DNA of 64,000 nt from Branchiostoma floridae (taxonomy: Eukaryota; Chordata; Leptocardii; Amphioxiformes; Branchiostomatidae): the NCBI RefSeq assembly GCF_000003815.2, contig NC_049980.1, positions 34,721,991-34,785,990 on the forward strand. The letters run 5' to 3'. The notes below the pieces were generated by a model that worked only from the letters and a program-made list of their open reading frames with translations, was not told the origin of the DNA and did not search any database. Shown in pieces: positions 1 to 11,900 of the stretch. Numbering within the stretch: position 1 is the first letter of the stretch; each line of letters starts with the position of its first letter. Both the position numbers and the translations under genes were made by a program.

Positions 1-81
1 TAAGTCCTTTTTTTGGAATTACAGTTTATTTTTGATGTCGACATTTTAAATTCTCTGTAACATTGCCGTGAATATTTTCAG

Positions 82-1226
82 GAGACGTTCATTGACGACA
101 TGAAGACGAGACACGGTACGAGCTTCGGAAACCTCGACACGGCAGCGGAAATCAGGTAAGTGTTCTACAGTAGCTCAATCTGGGAGATCGTTGGGCTCAG
201 GACCGAGAGGTCCCGAGTTTGAATCCTGCCGTGTCACCAATCCTGGCATGCCATTGGGAAAGACACTTAACACGACTTTCCTCACTTCACTCAGTTGAAA
301 ATGAGTACCTTGCTTCGGCCAAGGCTGTTCTTCGGATGGGACGTTAAATGGAGGTCCCGGGATAACCACACCCCCATGCACGTTTAAGAACCCACCACGC
401 CTTTCGAAAAAGAGTCAGAAGCATGCCCCGGTGTGCGATGGTGCAAACCTTATAGTCGATATAGAGGTTACAGAAGTCTTCAAAATGTTGAAGTTGGTAG
501 CCCCAAAAGAAAGAAGAGAAGAAGGAGAACGAGAGGCGACGAACAAAATCCTTGTACAGCGAGAGAAGACATAATATTATGTTAGAACTGCCGATTGTAC
601 TAGTGGAGATCCTGACTGTGATCAGGATATGTGATCGATCGGGATATATCTCCACCGGTAGAATCGGTATCTCTACCCTATATAATAGACAATAATAATG
701 AGAAATTTGTGGAATTTTCTCACTGCCGTGACAATTATTTCTGGTAACTCTCATATGAGTATCTATCCCAGACTCGTCATCACTATGAAATAAGTATATT
801 CTCCATTTTTCAGGGAGGGCTTCATCCAAGTCACAGTCTACTTTGAAAACATGAAGATCGAGCACATATATGAAACGCCATCGTATGAGGTATTAGCATA
901 TTCATCAATGTATAAAAGCCTCGGATGAGAACCTGTATGTTTATTTATATTTAGGAATTTGTCTTGAGATGGACATGTGACGGCGATTGCCATATCAGAT
1001 CTCTAAGCTAAAGGTTATTTATCTTAGTTTTTACCAGTGAGAGTGATACTCGGGCATTCATCTGGTTCTTGGTTGATTTGCATTGTTTGGTTTTTTTGTT
1101 GAGTTATAGACTGATCAGTGTACCTGCAAATATATAGATTGATTGATTGACCGGTCAATTGATTATTTGATCGATCTATCAACTGATTGACTGATTGACT
1201 GATTGATTGATTGATTGGTTGATTGG

Positions 1227-1262
<36 letters not shown>

Positions 1263-1981
1263 CAGGTGGAGAACCTGCTGGGAGACATCGGGGGCCAGCT
1301 GGGGCTGTGGATGGGGATCTCCATCATGACTGTGATCGAGCTGGCGGAGTTCCTCACGGATGTGGTCATATTTCTCACCATGAGGAGGTAAAGGATACAC
1401 CTTGTTGTTCGCAAATTGCAGTTACCCAAGCAACTGGATATAATTTTGGAAATGGTCAGACGTTTCAGGTAGAATCCACGACCTTTCATCAGTGACACTG
1501 AGTAATATTGTTACCTGGATGTCTAACCTTCATCATTATCATTACAGTCAGCAGGTACACATCCGAGTAATGTAGCGCACCGAAATTTTCAAAAAATCTG
1601 TGTTTTTAAAGAAATAAGAAGGAAAAAAACGAATCTGTAACGCCCAATTCCAAAATGATAGCGTGTCCCCGGAAGAGGCATTTTAAAGTCGGGTTTACTA
1701 AGGGTACTAGCTGAAAGTGCACCCTCTGCACCTGCGTGTAATAATGACTTTAACCCTTCTTCCCTATTCTGTACTACAGGAAGAAAGCCGGACAGCCGAG
1801 CCCACCGGACGTGGAGTCAGACCTTCCTCGGGACCCTACCGCCGGACTGCCCGCCGGGCCTTACATCGTCATGCCCCGGCAGTTTCCCCTGACCGAGGTG
1901 GTACCGAACCGGTCCAAGATCGTCCCCAGATATCCGATTATGAAAGGCAGTTGGCGTAACGCCACTTTTACCGAGGTGTAA
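82..1981 (+). CDS. Degenerin/ENaC/ASIC-type sodium channel subunit, last four exons (3' part of gene)
   Basis: Four exons in consistent phase give the C-terminal end of an amiloride-sensitive-type cation channel subunit: 82-155, 814-889, 1266-1387 and 1780-1981 (TAA stop 1979-1981). All acceptors are AG and the internal donors read GTAAGT, GTATTA and GTAAAG. The second exon encodes the segment before the pore (FIQVTVYFENMKIEHIYETP). The third encodes NLLGDIGGQLGLWMGIS followed by the hydrophobic second membrane helix (IMTVIELAEFLTDVVIFL). This is the hallmark of the ENaC/ASIC family, whose G-x-S tract forms the selectivity filter. The last exon is a Pro-rich cytoplasmic tail of about 67 residues. 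In the family the protein is a trimeric plasma-membrane Na+ channel. Upstream exons (first helix, extracellular domain) lie outside the window. Subfamily (ASIC, ENaC or other degenerin) cannot be decided from this part. Confidence 0.88.
172..590 (+). repeat. tRNA-derived SINE in channel intron
   Basis: The segment begins with a tRNA-like head: a box-A-like TAGCTCAATCTGG near 173-185 and a box-B-like GAGTTTGAATCC about 40 bases later. A non-tRNA body follows (GGGAAAGACACTTAACACG near 257, GGATGGGACGTTAAA near 336). This layout, RNA polymerase III promoter plus unrelated body, is typical of animal SINEs. It sits wholly inside the first intron seen here. The family name and exact 3' end are not established. 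Confidence 0.6.
1140..1264 (+). repeat. (TGAT)n microsatellite running into a splice acceptor
   Basis: Imperfect tetranucleotide repeats of TGAT/TTGA with single-base variants (TTGG, TGAC) fill the end of the intron. They continue to the CAG acceptor of the pore exon at 1266. No separate pyrimidine-rich tract lies between the repeat and the acceptor. Confidence 0.85.
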
Positions 1982-2621
1982 AGGTTAATAAGAAGACATG
2001 TAACGTTACTGTATCTAGCACTGACGGAAATGATATTCTGTAGCGCAATCCTCCTGATGCGTTTTCAAAAGTTATTCGTTAAAGAATGTGTTGTTTTCGC
2101 ATANNNNNNNNNNNNNNNNNNNNNNNNNNNNNNNNNNNNNNNNNNNNNNNNNNNNNNNNNNNNNNNNNNNNNNNNNNNNNNNNNNNNNNNNNNNNNNNNN
2201 NNNTGACTACATCAGATTTCCGGTATCTACTTCTGTTGTGGGCGGTGTGTTTTCTAATTTTTGCACAGTCTGGGACTGAAACATGCATTTAATAGGTATG
2301 TCTCATTTTCCAAGAGAGAGTTGTGCTTCCCATGCAGTCACACAACAATGGCCAAATCCCTACACCTCTGATTGCTGTTAAGAATACAGCCTGCAATAAT
2401 AATGTAATGTGAATGTAGAATTTGCAAAATCCAAAAAAGGATATCAGAGCTCTTGCATGACTTCAACCTTCTCCCTGCTACCTCTCACCAATGCCAGCAC
2501 ACTGTTTGGGCTTATAGGCTACCTCAACAGGGAGGGGGTTACATGAAATGGTGTGGATGTGTTTCCTACTGCCGCCCACTTACACCTTACTTTACCATGT
2601 GTTTAACCCAACAGATGGCAC
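1982..2621. other. Non-coding flank with a 100-N gap (2104-2203)
   Basis: 3' flank of the channel gene. It includes an assembly gap of exactly 100 N at 2104-2203. No convincing open frame, RNA gene or repeat was recognised in the rest. Confidence 0.5.
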
Positions 2622-2942
2622 CAGTAAAGCCCCTGTCACACATCCAGGACCTTCCCACAACTCTGCTCACAACCACTCCCTAACTAAGGAGCTGGGTTGG
2701 AGTTGCCTGAATTTCATTCAACTCAAGGTCCAGTTAGATCCCCTTCTTCACAGCAGAGAAGCAAAAATTTTGCTTTTTAAAATTTTTAGCATCAGCTGAC
2801 CCAGAGACTTTTAAAAACTATAGGCAGTGTCGCTGACCAACTTCCAGCCACATGCAGCATTCATACTTATGACTAACTCCTGGCCATGGTCTGGAGAAGG
2901 TCAGGAGACCATGGTCGGGTAGGTGTGACAGGGGCTTTACTG
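2622..2942. mobile_element. 321-bp element with 20-bp perfect terminal inverted repeats (MITE-like)
   Basis: The first 20 bases (CAGTAAAGCCCCTGTCACAC) are the exact reverse complement of the last 20 (2923-2942). There is no coding capacity inside. A smaller palindrome built on CCATGGTCT / AGACCATGG lies near 2884-2913. A short non-autonomous DNA transposon is the simplest reading. No clear target-site duplication could be identified, so the superfamily is open. Confidence 0.65.
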
Positions 2943-3580
2943 TTCTTATGATAGAAATGCACCAAACTGAATCCAACAGCTACCTGCCAACTATAACAGT
3001 GACAACGTTAGTGCAAAAAGGCGAGTGAAAAGAAAGCCTGGCAGATGAACCTGAACTTGGGCTGATGAACAAAACAAACCTTTGTTTGGGGACCGTTTGA
3101 TGAGGGGATGAGGTCGTCGGAGCTAAAACTATCCTGAAACCATGGCAACAGAAAAGTGTTGAAAGAGAGATAATTAAAACCACACAGGCAGAACATAAAG
3201 CGATGGTGTGAAGCAGAAAAATGCATGATTTGAAGCAAAGTCTGATATTGCATAAATTCAAAGCACTATTCAGATCAGTCTTAGGGAAAAGGGTGGGTGC
3301 ATACAAATTTTATTTTTTCTGGAATCAAATCTCACTGTGAGAGCTAAGCCCGGCAAGATGTTGGCTTTTTTTAAACATAGTACATTTACATCAAAGTAGT
3401 GATTTTAAGTCAAGTTTGATATAATTCATTTATGATAAAGAAATGATAATGAAAATTGCTGATAATTTGATGCTTGAAAAAAAGTGTGCAATAGGGCTGA
3501 TTGGTGTTGTTAGAGTTAATATTGTACTGAAAAAAATCTGTAAAAAATTTATTTGTTCGTACGTTGACTATCCTTGCAGC
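2943..3580. other. Non-coding spacer, nothing recognised
   Basis: AT-rich sequence between the inverted-repeat element and the 100-N gap at 3581-3680. Open frames here are short and lack recognisable domains or splice context. Confidence 0.45.
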
Positions 3581-3680
3581 NNNNNNNNNNNNNNNNNNNN
3601 NNNNNNNNNNNNNNNNNNNNNNNNNNNNNNNNNNNNNNNNNNNNNNNNNNNNNNNNNNNNNNNNNNNNNNNNNNNNNNNN

Positions 3681-3869
3681 GTTCGGGTTCGGGGTCGTGT
3701 ATGTTGCACTGCTCCAAGAATTCGTTTTGACATTTGCTGGAGGCTTACCGTACATATTGTAGGTAGAACTGCCAGACTTGCGGTTGCGGTTAGGGTTAGC
3801 GTTAGGGTTAGGGTTAGCGTCAGTGTCAAGGTCAAGGTCAAGGTCAGGCAGGGTTAGGGTTAGGGTAGT
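3681..3869 (+). repeat. Interstitial telomere-like and degenerate short repeats between gaps
   Basis: From about 3780 the sequence is built of GGTTAG/AGGGTTAGGGTTAG-type hexamers, interspersed with GGTCAA hexamers and returning to GGGTTAGGGTTAGGG just before the 38-N gap at 3870-3907. Telomere-type TTAGGG repeats at an internal site flanked by gaps may be a genuine interstitial tract or an assembly edge. Confidence 0.6.
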
Positions 3870-3907
3870 NNNNNNNNNNNNNNNNNNNNNNNNNNNNNNN
3901 NNNNNNN

Positions 3908-4604
3908 TTTCGCAAATTTCGGTCGACACTATGTATTCATTGATGAGCTTATTTCGTGCTTACTTCATCATCATCATCATCATCATTATCATCATTATCG
4001 TATATCCGGTTACACCGGCGAGGTACCACCAATACATAGTACACCAAAAAGTAGTGACTCAAGCAAATGGATATGGNNNNNNNNNNNNNNNNNNNNNNNN
4101 NNNNNNNNNNNNNNNNNNNNNNNNNNNNNNNNNNNNNNNNNNNNNNNNNNNNNNNNNNNNNNNNNNNNNNNNNNNNNNNNNNNNNNNNNNNNNNNNNNNN
4201 NNNNNNNNNNNNNNNNNNNNNNNNNNNNNNNNNNNNNNNNNNNNNNNNNNNNNNNNNNNNNNNNNNNNNNNNNNNNNNNNNNNNNNNNNNNNNNNNNNNN
4301 NNNNNNNNNNNNNNNNNNNNNNNNNNNNNNNNNNNNNNNNNNNNNNNNNNNNNNNNNNNNNNNNNNNNNNNNNNNNNNNNNNNNNNNNNNNNNNNNNNNN
4401 NNNNNNNNNNNNNNNNNNNNNNNNNNNNNNNNNNNNNNNNNNNNNNNNNNNNNNNNNNNNNNNNNNNNNNNNNNNNNNNNNNNNNNNNNNNNNNNNNNNN
4501 NNNNNNNNNNNNNNNNNNNNNNNNNNNNNNCTCCTCGTACTTTAGAGCTCGCAGACTCGTCGTCCGATCGATTTTCGCCCTAGTGTGAGGGGGTTATTGG
4601 TAAA
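3908..4604. other. Short ATC repeat, 454-N gap (4077-4530) and array edge
   Basis: A (ATC)n microsatellite lies near 3966-3998. A 454-N gap follows at 4077-4530. Sequence shared with the lectin-array units starts near 4605, so the gap sits at or just before the left edge of the array and may hide a further lectin gene. Confidence 0.6.
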
Positions 4605-5233
4605 CTACCCTATATGGCAAACCATGCTGTGCTGCAGTATTGCTAAGAGTTGTCAGGGGGCGTTATTTACAGGAGCCAGATTTACACATGTCAGAATGTC
4701 AGGGTCGACAAGGAGAATGAATTGTTGTTTGGATGTTTTGGTGAACTGCTTGGGAATAACTCGTAAATAAACGAATTCGATTCATGCATCTGGTCTCGGA
4801 CCGGAGTTTCTTTTACGATTTCGGAGGTTGGCGGACAGCCTCAGGCCGAAGGGCTACAGTTCCGCTAGTAAACGCAGGACGCGAAACTTAATCAATATGG
4901 TCGAAAGCCGTTTACTGCCTCTTTCCGACAAACCTATTGGTATCGTCTGTTGCCTCTTTATTTTGGGTAGAATATGTAGCAAAATTTCAATTTAGGACCC
5001 GAAAACTATCATTTTTAACACTTTTTCATGCATCTTTATTCGTTATCTGTCAGATTGACTTTACAAATGTAGGAATAAGTATACCATATTATGTCGTATT
5101 GTTCTATATCATATATTATTTAATTTATAAGAACAATAATTATTGGTCTTTTGGTTCAATCCACGAACACTGAAATACATTGCAGCGTCTTATGAACAGT
5201 AGAAGACGCCGAATCGCTACCGAATCAATCATT

Positions 5234-5600
5234 TCATATCATATCATGTCAGATGATATAATATCTTATATCATATCATATCATAAAATGTCATGTCAGA
5301 TGATGTAATATCATATATCATATCATATCATAAAATGTCATGTCAGATGATATAATATCATATATCATATCATATCATAAAATGTCAGATGATGTAATAT
5401 CATATATCATATCATAACATGTCATGTCAGATGATGTAATATCATATATCATATCATATCATATCATAAAATGTCATGTCAGATGATATTATATCATATT
5501 CCTATTTTTGCTCTGCTGACATGGTGCGACTTGTCAGGTTTTGTCGGGGTCCGAAACACAAAGAAATTAGAAACCAAAGATGAAAGGAAATCATATTGAG
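5234..5600. repeat. 47-bp AT-rich satellite (about 6 copies) abutting a relic first exon
   Basis: Monomers are built from ATATC steps plus a constant core AAAATGTCATGTCAGATGAT and include the 15-base palindrome ATGATATTATATCAT. Immediately to the right (about 5500-5600, minus strand) is a segment resembling the lectin start exon (encoding TSRTMSAEQK then stop), read out of the satellite edge. Confidence 0.8.
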
Positions 5601-5812
5601 TGGGCAGCAAACAGCGCACGTTTTCCATTCGAGACAATCATACAGACACGTAATCGTTTCGGTTTGTTTGATACATGCTGTAAGAGAGGTATCGAAAACA
5701 ATCTTCAAAGAAATGTTACGTTTTTGATCATGTTTGGAATACAAAAAGATTTATTGACTAAATTTATGTATAGGTATGCACCCATAGGCACCCATTCTTT
5801 CTTTCCTTTTTT

Positions 5813-6937
5813 GGCGACGCCTCAGGAGCTTCGCCTAATGATATAGTGTGCGACCGTTTGACAAAAATTCCCAAAATACCGCAGGCATGTCAGGAATTTT
5901 TCCACGCTTGCGTAGTTGCATCATCCCTTTAGAGGGGGAATAACTCGGGAATGGGTTGACGGATCATCATAATATTTAGAATATAGATAGCTTCAGAGAT
6001 GCCTAACATAATTACATAAACGTAAATGCTAATCATGCAAATCAGGGGCTAATTTGCATGATTAATGAGGACAGTTTATAAATAAACTGCATTTCATGTT
6101 AAAATGTTCAAAAAATACCATATGTAATTAAAAAAAGAGAGAAATATTATGCTTACTGTTAAGTATATATCCGATTGGCCCAAATTGCGCGTGCGCAATT
6201 GCACAATACTTTTGGAAGGGGATAACTTGGGAAGGGGTTTACTGATCATCGTAATTTTTTATATGTAGATAACTTCGGAGATGCCTTCCATAAATCCGAT
6301 TGGCCCAAATTCCCGAAATTCTACAGCAATTCGTCCGCGCGTGCGCAATTGCACAATACTTTTGGAAGGGGATAACTTGGATAGGGGTTTACTGATCATC
6401 GTAATTTTTTATATGTAGATAATTTCCATAGATGCCTTCCATAAATAAGGTCTATTAATGCAGACCCCGAGCTAATTTGCATAATCAACGAGCACAGTTT
6501 ATCAAGACAAAGTATTTTCATTACTACTAGGACACGTAAACATGACATATGTAACTAGAAAAGAAATGAATATCGATAGACATCAATTATGCAAATTTTT
6601 ACCTAATTTACATAATTAATGAGAAATTGTTGTTATAGTGTTAAATGACGAAATTCCATTCTTCCGACATTTGGCAGCAACATATACGTTAAGTTGAACA
6701 TGCAGACGTAAGAAGGGCAAATCAGGGTCTCATTTACATAGTTTTTGAGAAAATGCTACAATAGCTTTCTTGGCTAAGACTTTCATACTTTGTTATTTAG
6801 ATAGAAGAGATGATCATCTTCATACATACAGCTAGGCGAAAGGATAGAACACAAATACAACACACCTGCAACAACAAGCATTAATACTTATAAACAATAA
6901 AACCGTCGCCATGGCAATAGTTTTAATTGCCACACTT
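5813..6937. mobile_element. About 1.1-kb private insertion in the left spacer
   Basis: Equivalent positions in the other units (about 14710, 22775, 32310, 40975, 48375, 58445) run straight from a T-rich tract to GTTAACAGATCGAG. Here 1.1 kb intervenes. It starts with GGCGACG (5813) and contains the inverted CGTCGCC (6904-6910) followed by a small hairpin (TGGCAAT/ATTGCCA). Inside, a module with TGCGCAATTGCACAATAC recurs near 6190 and 6340, and ATTTGCAT(A)ATTAATGAG recurs several times. No ORF is recognisable. A non-autonomous DNA element is likely; exact ends are uncertain because the target is a T run. Confidence 0.5.
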
Positions 6938-8190
6938 TTTTTTGTTTTGTTAACAGATCGAGTAAAGAGACTCTTTTTACACAGTCACAGCTTTACTTCC
7001 GCCGACCTTTGGGTGCCTGTCACCTTCATCAGGGCTGACTGGTTCACCCTCAAAACTGGTGCGAGTGTGGGAATGAAAAAGATTTTAGCCACAAAAGTTG
7101 TCTTCATTATGAAATCAAAGTTGTCAGGAAAGTTGAACAAATGACCAAACATACAGTGTGTGCTGTACCAAACAATATTTATTTTTATTTGTGTTTTTTA
7201 CATATTTTCTTCTTTGGAACTAACGTTGGCCTTCCATGACCTTAATATCCGTTTTCTGATATTAAAATCTACGTCATTTATGAGTTCATTTTGCAGCTAC
7301 TTTTTGAAATTTACAATATGGTTAAAAACTGTTTCTGGAAACGACCGAAAATTGATACGCGCGCGCAGATGTTATCCATATAATCAAATTACCATGGCCT
7401 AACTTCTGTCTAGTTTTTTTAGATTTCTTTGTTTTGTATCAATTCATCTTGGTGACAGTTAAGTTACTCCTTTTGTTATGTGACTGATTTTCAAGAAAAC
7501 CCAACATGGAACACAAAAACAAATGAATAACAATGATATGAAACTTACAATTAATACAAGTAACGTTACATGTAAATAACAATCAATTTATAAATACATC
7601 TGTTTGAAAAAGGGTTACTTTAGAGAATAAACAATAACTTATGACAAAAGAAATCGTAATTCTAATATATGACACTATATAAACAAACTAACCAGATATT
7701 CAAATCAATATTCCAGGCGTTCGTTCGGCGTTTTGTAAGATCACACCAAAACAGGACATGTACTTGATATGGCCAAACAAGGAGCATTTCCCTTTCTAGA
7801 ATGTTCTTCACGTAAAAGTACTAATAATATTTCATGCGGAAAGATCTGCACATTCTCTCTATATGAAAACTGGTGCGTGACTAATATTGTACAGTACACA
7901 TCACTTTGGTACTTTCTATACATTCACTCCTTTGTATTAGTTTCCTATTCGAAAAAGCCATCACAATCTTTGAAAAACAAGGTGCTACTTGGGCCGTTCC
8001 TACAGTTCCAGGATTGTATAGGGCACATCACGTCCATGCCCATCTATTACTGCGTCGTTACTTTCTATACATCCATCCCTTTGTATTAGTTTCTTACTCC
8101 GGAAAGCCTTAACAATGTTTGAAAAACAAGGTCCTACTTGGACACAGTCCTATAACTCCAGGATTTACTTCTTACTGGCTAGTTTTACTG

Positions 8191-8512
8191 CGGAGAGCCG
8201 CTGTACAGCCTCAGACAGATGCAGGTCCTTTCTGGAACTGTTGCTATGATTCCAGGTACTACGGTCAGCTGGTCAGTTTTCCTGCGGATGGCCGGAGAGC
8301 CGCTGTACAGCCTGAGACAGATGCAGGTCCTATCTGGAACTGTTGCTATGAGTCCAGGTACTACGGTCCGCTGGTCAGTTTTCCTGCGGATGGCCGGAGA
8401 GCCGCTGTACAGCCTCAGACAGATGCATGTCCTATCTGGAACTGTTGCTATGATTCCAGGTACTACGGTCAGCTGGTCAGTTTTCCTGCGGATGGCCGGA
8501 TAGCCGCTGTAC
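8191..8512. repeat. 102-bp minisatellite, 3 copies (downstream of lectin gene 1)
   Basis: The unit GCCGCTGTACAGCCTCAGAC... repeats at 102-bp spacing. Because 102 is a multiple of three, two plus-strand frames and one minus-strand frame stay open, for example repeats containing AGPIWNCCY and SFPADGRRAAVQ on the plus strand. It lies about 400 bp beyond the stop codon of gene 1. No start, domain or splice context singles out a coding frame. Confidence 0.75.
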
Positions 8513-8912
8513 AGGTGTGGTGAGACTTCCACCTGTCACCTATGGACGTCCTGAAACAATGTATAAAAAAGCAGGAGTCAGATGTGGAGTGATGTGTTTT
8601 AGCATGATGATTTAACAAATGTTGGGAAGCATATGTTGTTACTGTTTTCACTATGCTACGTTTGTTACTTTCCTTCCAAATAACCCTTTAAAGTTATACA
8701 TCATTACAAAGCTTAAGGTCTCTATTTTTCAAAAATGTAGCTTATGGAAAACAGTACCCCTACTTGAGGATCAAAAAGGAATTGGGAAAATCTATAGTGA
8801 AGATTTGCCAGCACCACAAGGGTTTGACATGTCTAGTGTGGTGCAAAAAAAAAATAAACAGCGGGATATGCATGTTTCCCAGACAAGGTTTACAGGAAAT
8901 GGTACGGTTAGG

Positions 8913-11900
8913 TTAAGAAGTACCTGGAACAGCCTGGCATATGAAGCGGAAATGCCAGTCGCATCTGCCGTCGAACCATTTGTCGCCGGAGTAATAAACG
9001 CAATCTTCCCTGCCCCTATAGTTGTCCGGTTGTCCCGGAGCCCAGGAGTTGTAGGTCCCAAGTGCAGAACCATCCACCCACTCAAAGCTTCCCTCTTTGT
9101 GCTGATCGTGCAGGCCGATCCAGAAGGCACCACCACGGCTCACGGACTTGTACAAGGAGATCAGGAAGGCGTTGGTCTCGGCGTCTCGGGGCATGGCGAG
9201 GGTGCCGCCGTCTTCACCACAGGCCGCGGCCGCGTCGCTAAAGCTCTTACGTGTGTCGAAGGCCTTGTAGCAGATTCCACGGAACAATGCGTAACCTTTA
9301 GGACAAGATGCTGGAAAACATTTTGCATTAACAACAGGCTAAGAAGGAATAGTTATATTACAGATCACAAAGCAGCACACACAAAGGAAGGAAACGGTGT
9401 TTCACACCCGGAATTATTGTAGTTTGTTACAATTTATCAATCAATTAAAACATTCTACAAACAAATTATGTACAGCTCGAAAGGCCAACGTTTGCTCGTG
9501 AGCAAATACAGCTTCAATCCAGCTCAATGCAAACGTATATTCCTTTGGGCATGTGTCCAAGGCACGTCTGTACCAACTTTCACATCATTAGGTTGTGATA
9601 CCAGAGCACAGGGGCCCCAATTATACATTTATGGTCTAAAGATGACCAAAAAACTTAATTCAAAAAGTATTTACTCAATCCGCCTCATGACAAATTTCTG
9701 GTCATTTGATCCAAAAACGAAAAAGTTGAAACCATTTGAAGATTTGACTGCAAACCCAACTTACCTGGTGTCTTGTTCATCTCGTGACGACGCTGCTCCG
9801 AAGTAGTGGTTCGGATTCGCTCTTTATCCAGGTCGCGCTTCAAGGTGTCAACAATGGTGGACAGTCGGCGCATGTCGTCTTGGTCGCGCTTCAAGGCGTC
9901 CGCAGTGGCAGACACGTCGTCTTGGTCACGCTTCAAGGTGCCAACAGTGGTGTACATTGTGTCTTGGTCGCGTTTCAAGGCGTCCACAGTGGCGGACATT
10001 CGGCGTATGTCGTCTTGGCCGCGCTTCAATGCGTTAACAGTGGCGGACATGTCGTCTAGGTCACCCGCCAAGGCATCAACAGTGGCGGACACGTCGTTTT
10101 GGTCACGCTTCAAGGCGTCGACAGTGGTGGACAGTTGGCGTATGTCGTCTTGGCCGCGCTTCAAGGTGTCCACAGTGGCGGACATGTCGTCTTGGTCGCG
10201 CTTCAAGGCGTCCACAGTTGTGGACATGTAATCGTGGTCGCGCTTCAAGGTGTCAACAGTGGTGGATATGTCGTATTGGTCACGCTTCAAGGCGTCAACA
10301 TCGGTGGACAGTCGGCGTAAGTCGTCTTGGCCGCGCTTCAAGGCGTTAACAGTGGCGGACATGTCGTCTAGGTCACCCGCCAATGCGTCAACAGTGGCGG
10401 ACACGTCGTCTTGGTCACGCTTCAAGGCGTCAACAGTAGCGGACAGTCGGCGTATGTGGTCTTGGTCACTCTTCAAGGCGTCGACAGTGGCGGGCAGTTG
10501 GCACATGTCGTCTTGGTCGCGCTTCAAGGCGTCAAAGGTTGTGGACATGTTGTCTTGATCACGTTTCATTGTGTCAACAGTGGTGGACAGTTGACGTATG
10601 TCGGCTTGGTCGTGCTTCAAGGCGTCAACAGTGGCGGACAGTTGGCGTATGTCGTCTTGGTCATGCTTTAAGGCGTTAACTGTGGTGGACACGTTCTCTT
10701 TTCCGTGCTTCAAGGCGTCGACAGTGGCGGACATATCGTCTTGGTCGCGCTTCAAGGCGTCAAAAGCGGTGGACAGTCGACGCATGTCGTCTTCGTCGCG
10801 CTTTAAGGCGTCCACAGTGGCGGTGAGGTCGTCTAGGTCACCCACCAAGGCGTCAACAGTGGCGGACACGTCGTCTTGGTCACGCTTCAAGGCGTCGACA
10901 GTGGCGGGCAGTTGGCACATGTCGTCTTGGTCGCGCTTCGAGGCGTCAAAAGTGGTGGACATGTTGTCTTGATCACGTTTCAATGTGTCAAAAGTGGTGG
11001 ACAGTTGGCGTATGTCGGCTTGGTCGTGCTTCAAGGCGTCAACAGTAGCGGACAGCTGGCGTATGTCGTCTTGGTCACGCTTTAAGGCGTTATCTGTGGT
11101 GGACACGTTGTCTTGTCCGTGCTTCAAGGCGTCGACAGTGGCGGACATATCGTCTTGGTCACGCTTCAAGGCGTCAACAGTAGCGGACAGTCGGCGCATG
11201 TCGTCTTGGTCACGCTTCAAGGCGTCAACAGTAGCGGACAGTCGGCGCATGTCGTCTTGGTCCCGCTTGAAGACGTTAACAGTGGTGGACAGTTGAGATA
11301 TCTCCTGCAAATGTATTAACATACGACAGAATACCAAAAGTATAGAAAAACTAGATGAATAAGCAGAAATTTCTAGCTTGATAGACTCAATAAAACAAAG
11401 CAGAACCAGTGTAAGTAAAATTGATATACAACAGGCTCTGTGGTAGAGGGGTGTTTACCTCTTTATTGATGAACGTCAGAGGGGCCAGTCCAACAGCAAC
11501 CATACTAAGCAGCAGCGCAATACAGGCTGTGATGCAGCTGCGGTGGGACCGGATAAAGGAACAGAAGGCACCGTGGCGACTTGCTTCGTCCGAATGCGCG
11601 CGGTCTGTTAGAGTACACGAGAGTTTAAAGCAAGGAATTATTTTTCAAACGTTAAGCAACAATTTACAACACATTTGTGACTGGTGTAGGCTGTCGTAAG
11701 ATTTTGATGTCGTGGAAGTTTTGTGCAAGCGGTCTATGACAGAACCAACCGCCGACAAAAATCTAAGACAGCCATTTCCGTAACATGACCCGCACGACTA
11801 TATCAGGAATGCAATTATTTTATGATCGGACAGCAATCGTGCGACGAATCTGAACAGACACAGCAATGCAAGGATAGGACGGGAGCAGGACAAAACCTGT

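Larger units (their letters stand above)
4605..8912. other. Left partial unit: spacer between a missing gene and lectin gene 1
   Basis: This spacer carries the usual unit landmarks without a lectin gene to its left: the conserved block 4605-5230, satellite and relic exon 5234-5600, a private 1.1-kb insertion 5813-6937, the conserved GTTAACAGATCGAG block (about 6951), an AT-rich stretch 7100-7740 and the 102-bp minisatellite 8191-8512. The region 8520-8912 is the 3' flank of gene 1. No protein-coding gene is supported here. Confidence 0.6.

Noticed and set aside
1163..1498. Asn-Gln-Ser repeat protein on the minus strand
   Set aside because: Translation of the TGAT microsatellite; the plus strand carries the real channel exon.
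4937..5173. Recurring 70-90 residue open frames (VASLFWVEYV..., LELTLAFHDLNIRF...) in each spacer
   Set aside because: They are shared because the spacers are duplicated. They lack conserved starts, are frame-broken in some units and show no recognisable domain.
8913..9422. Plus-strand frame antisense to the lectin domain of gene 1
   Set aside because: The minus strand has the conserved cysteines, FWIGL and QPD and fits the splice phases.
9784..11319. Plus-strand open frames (LQGVNSGGQ and SRFKASTVAD repeats) opposite the neck exons
   Set aside because: They are antisense shadows of 14/17-residue repeats. The repeat length in nucleotides is a multiple of three, so other frames stay open; they lack splice context and family features.
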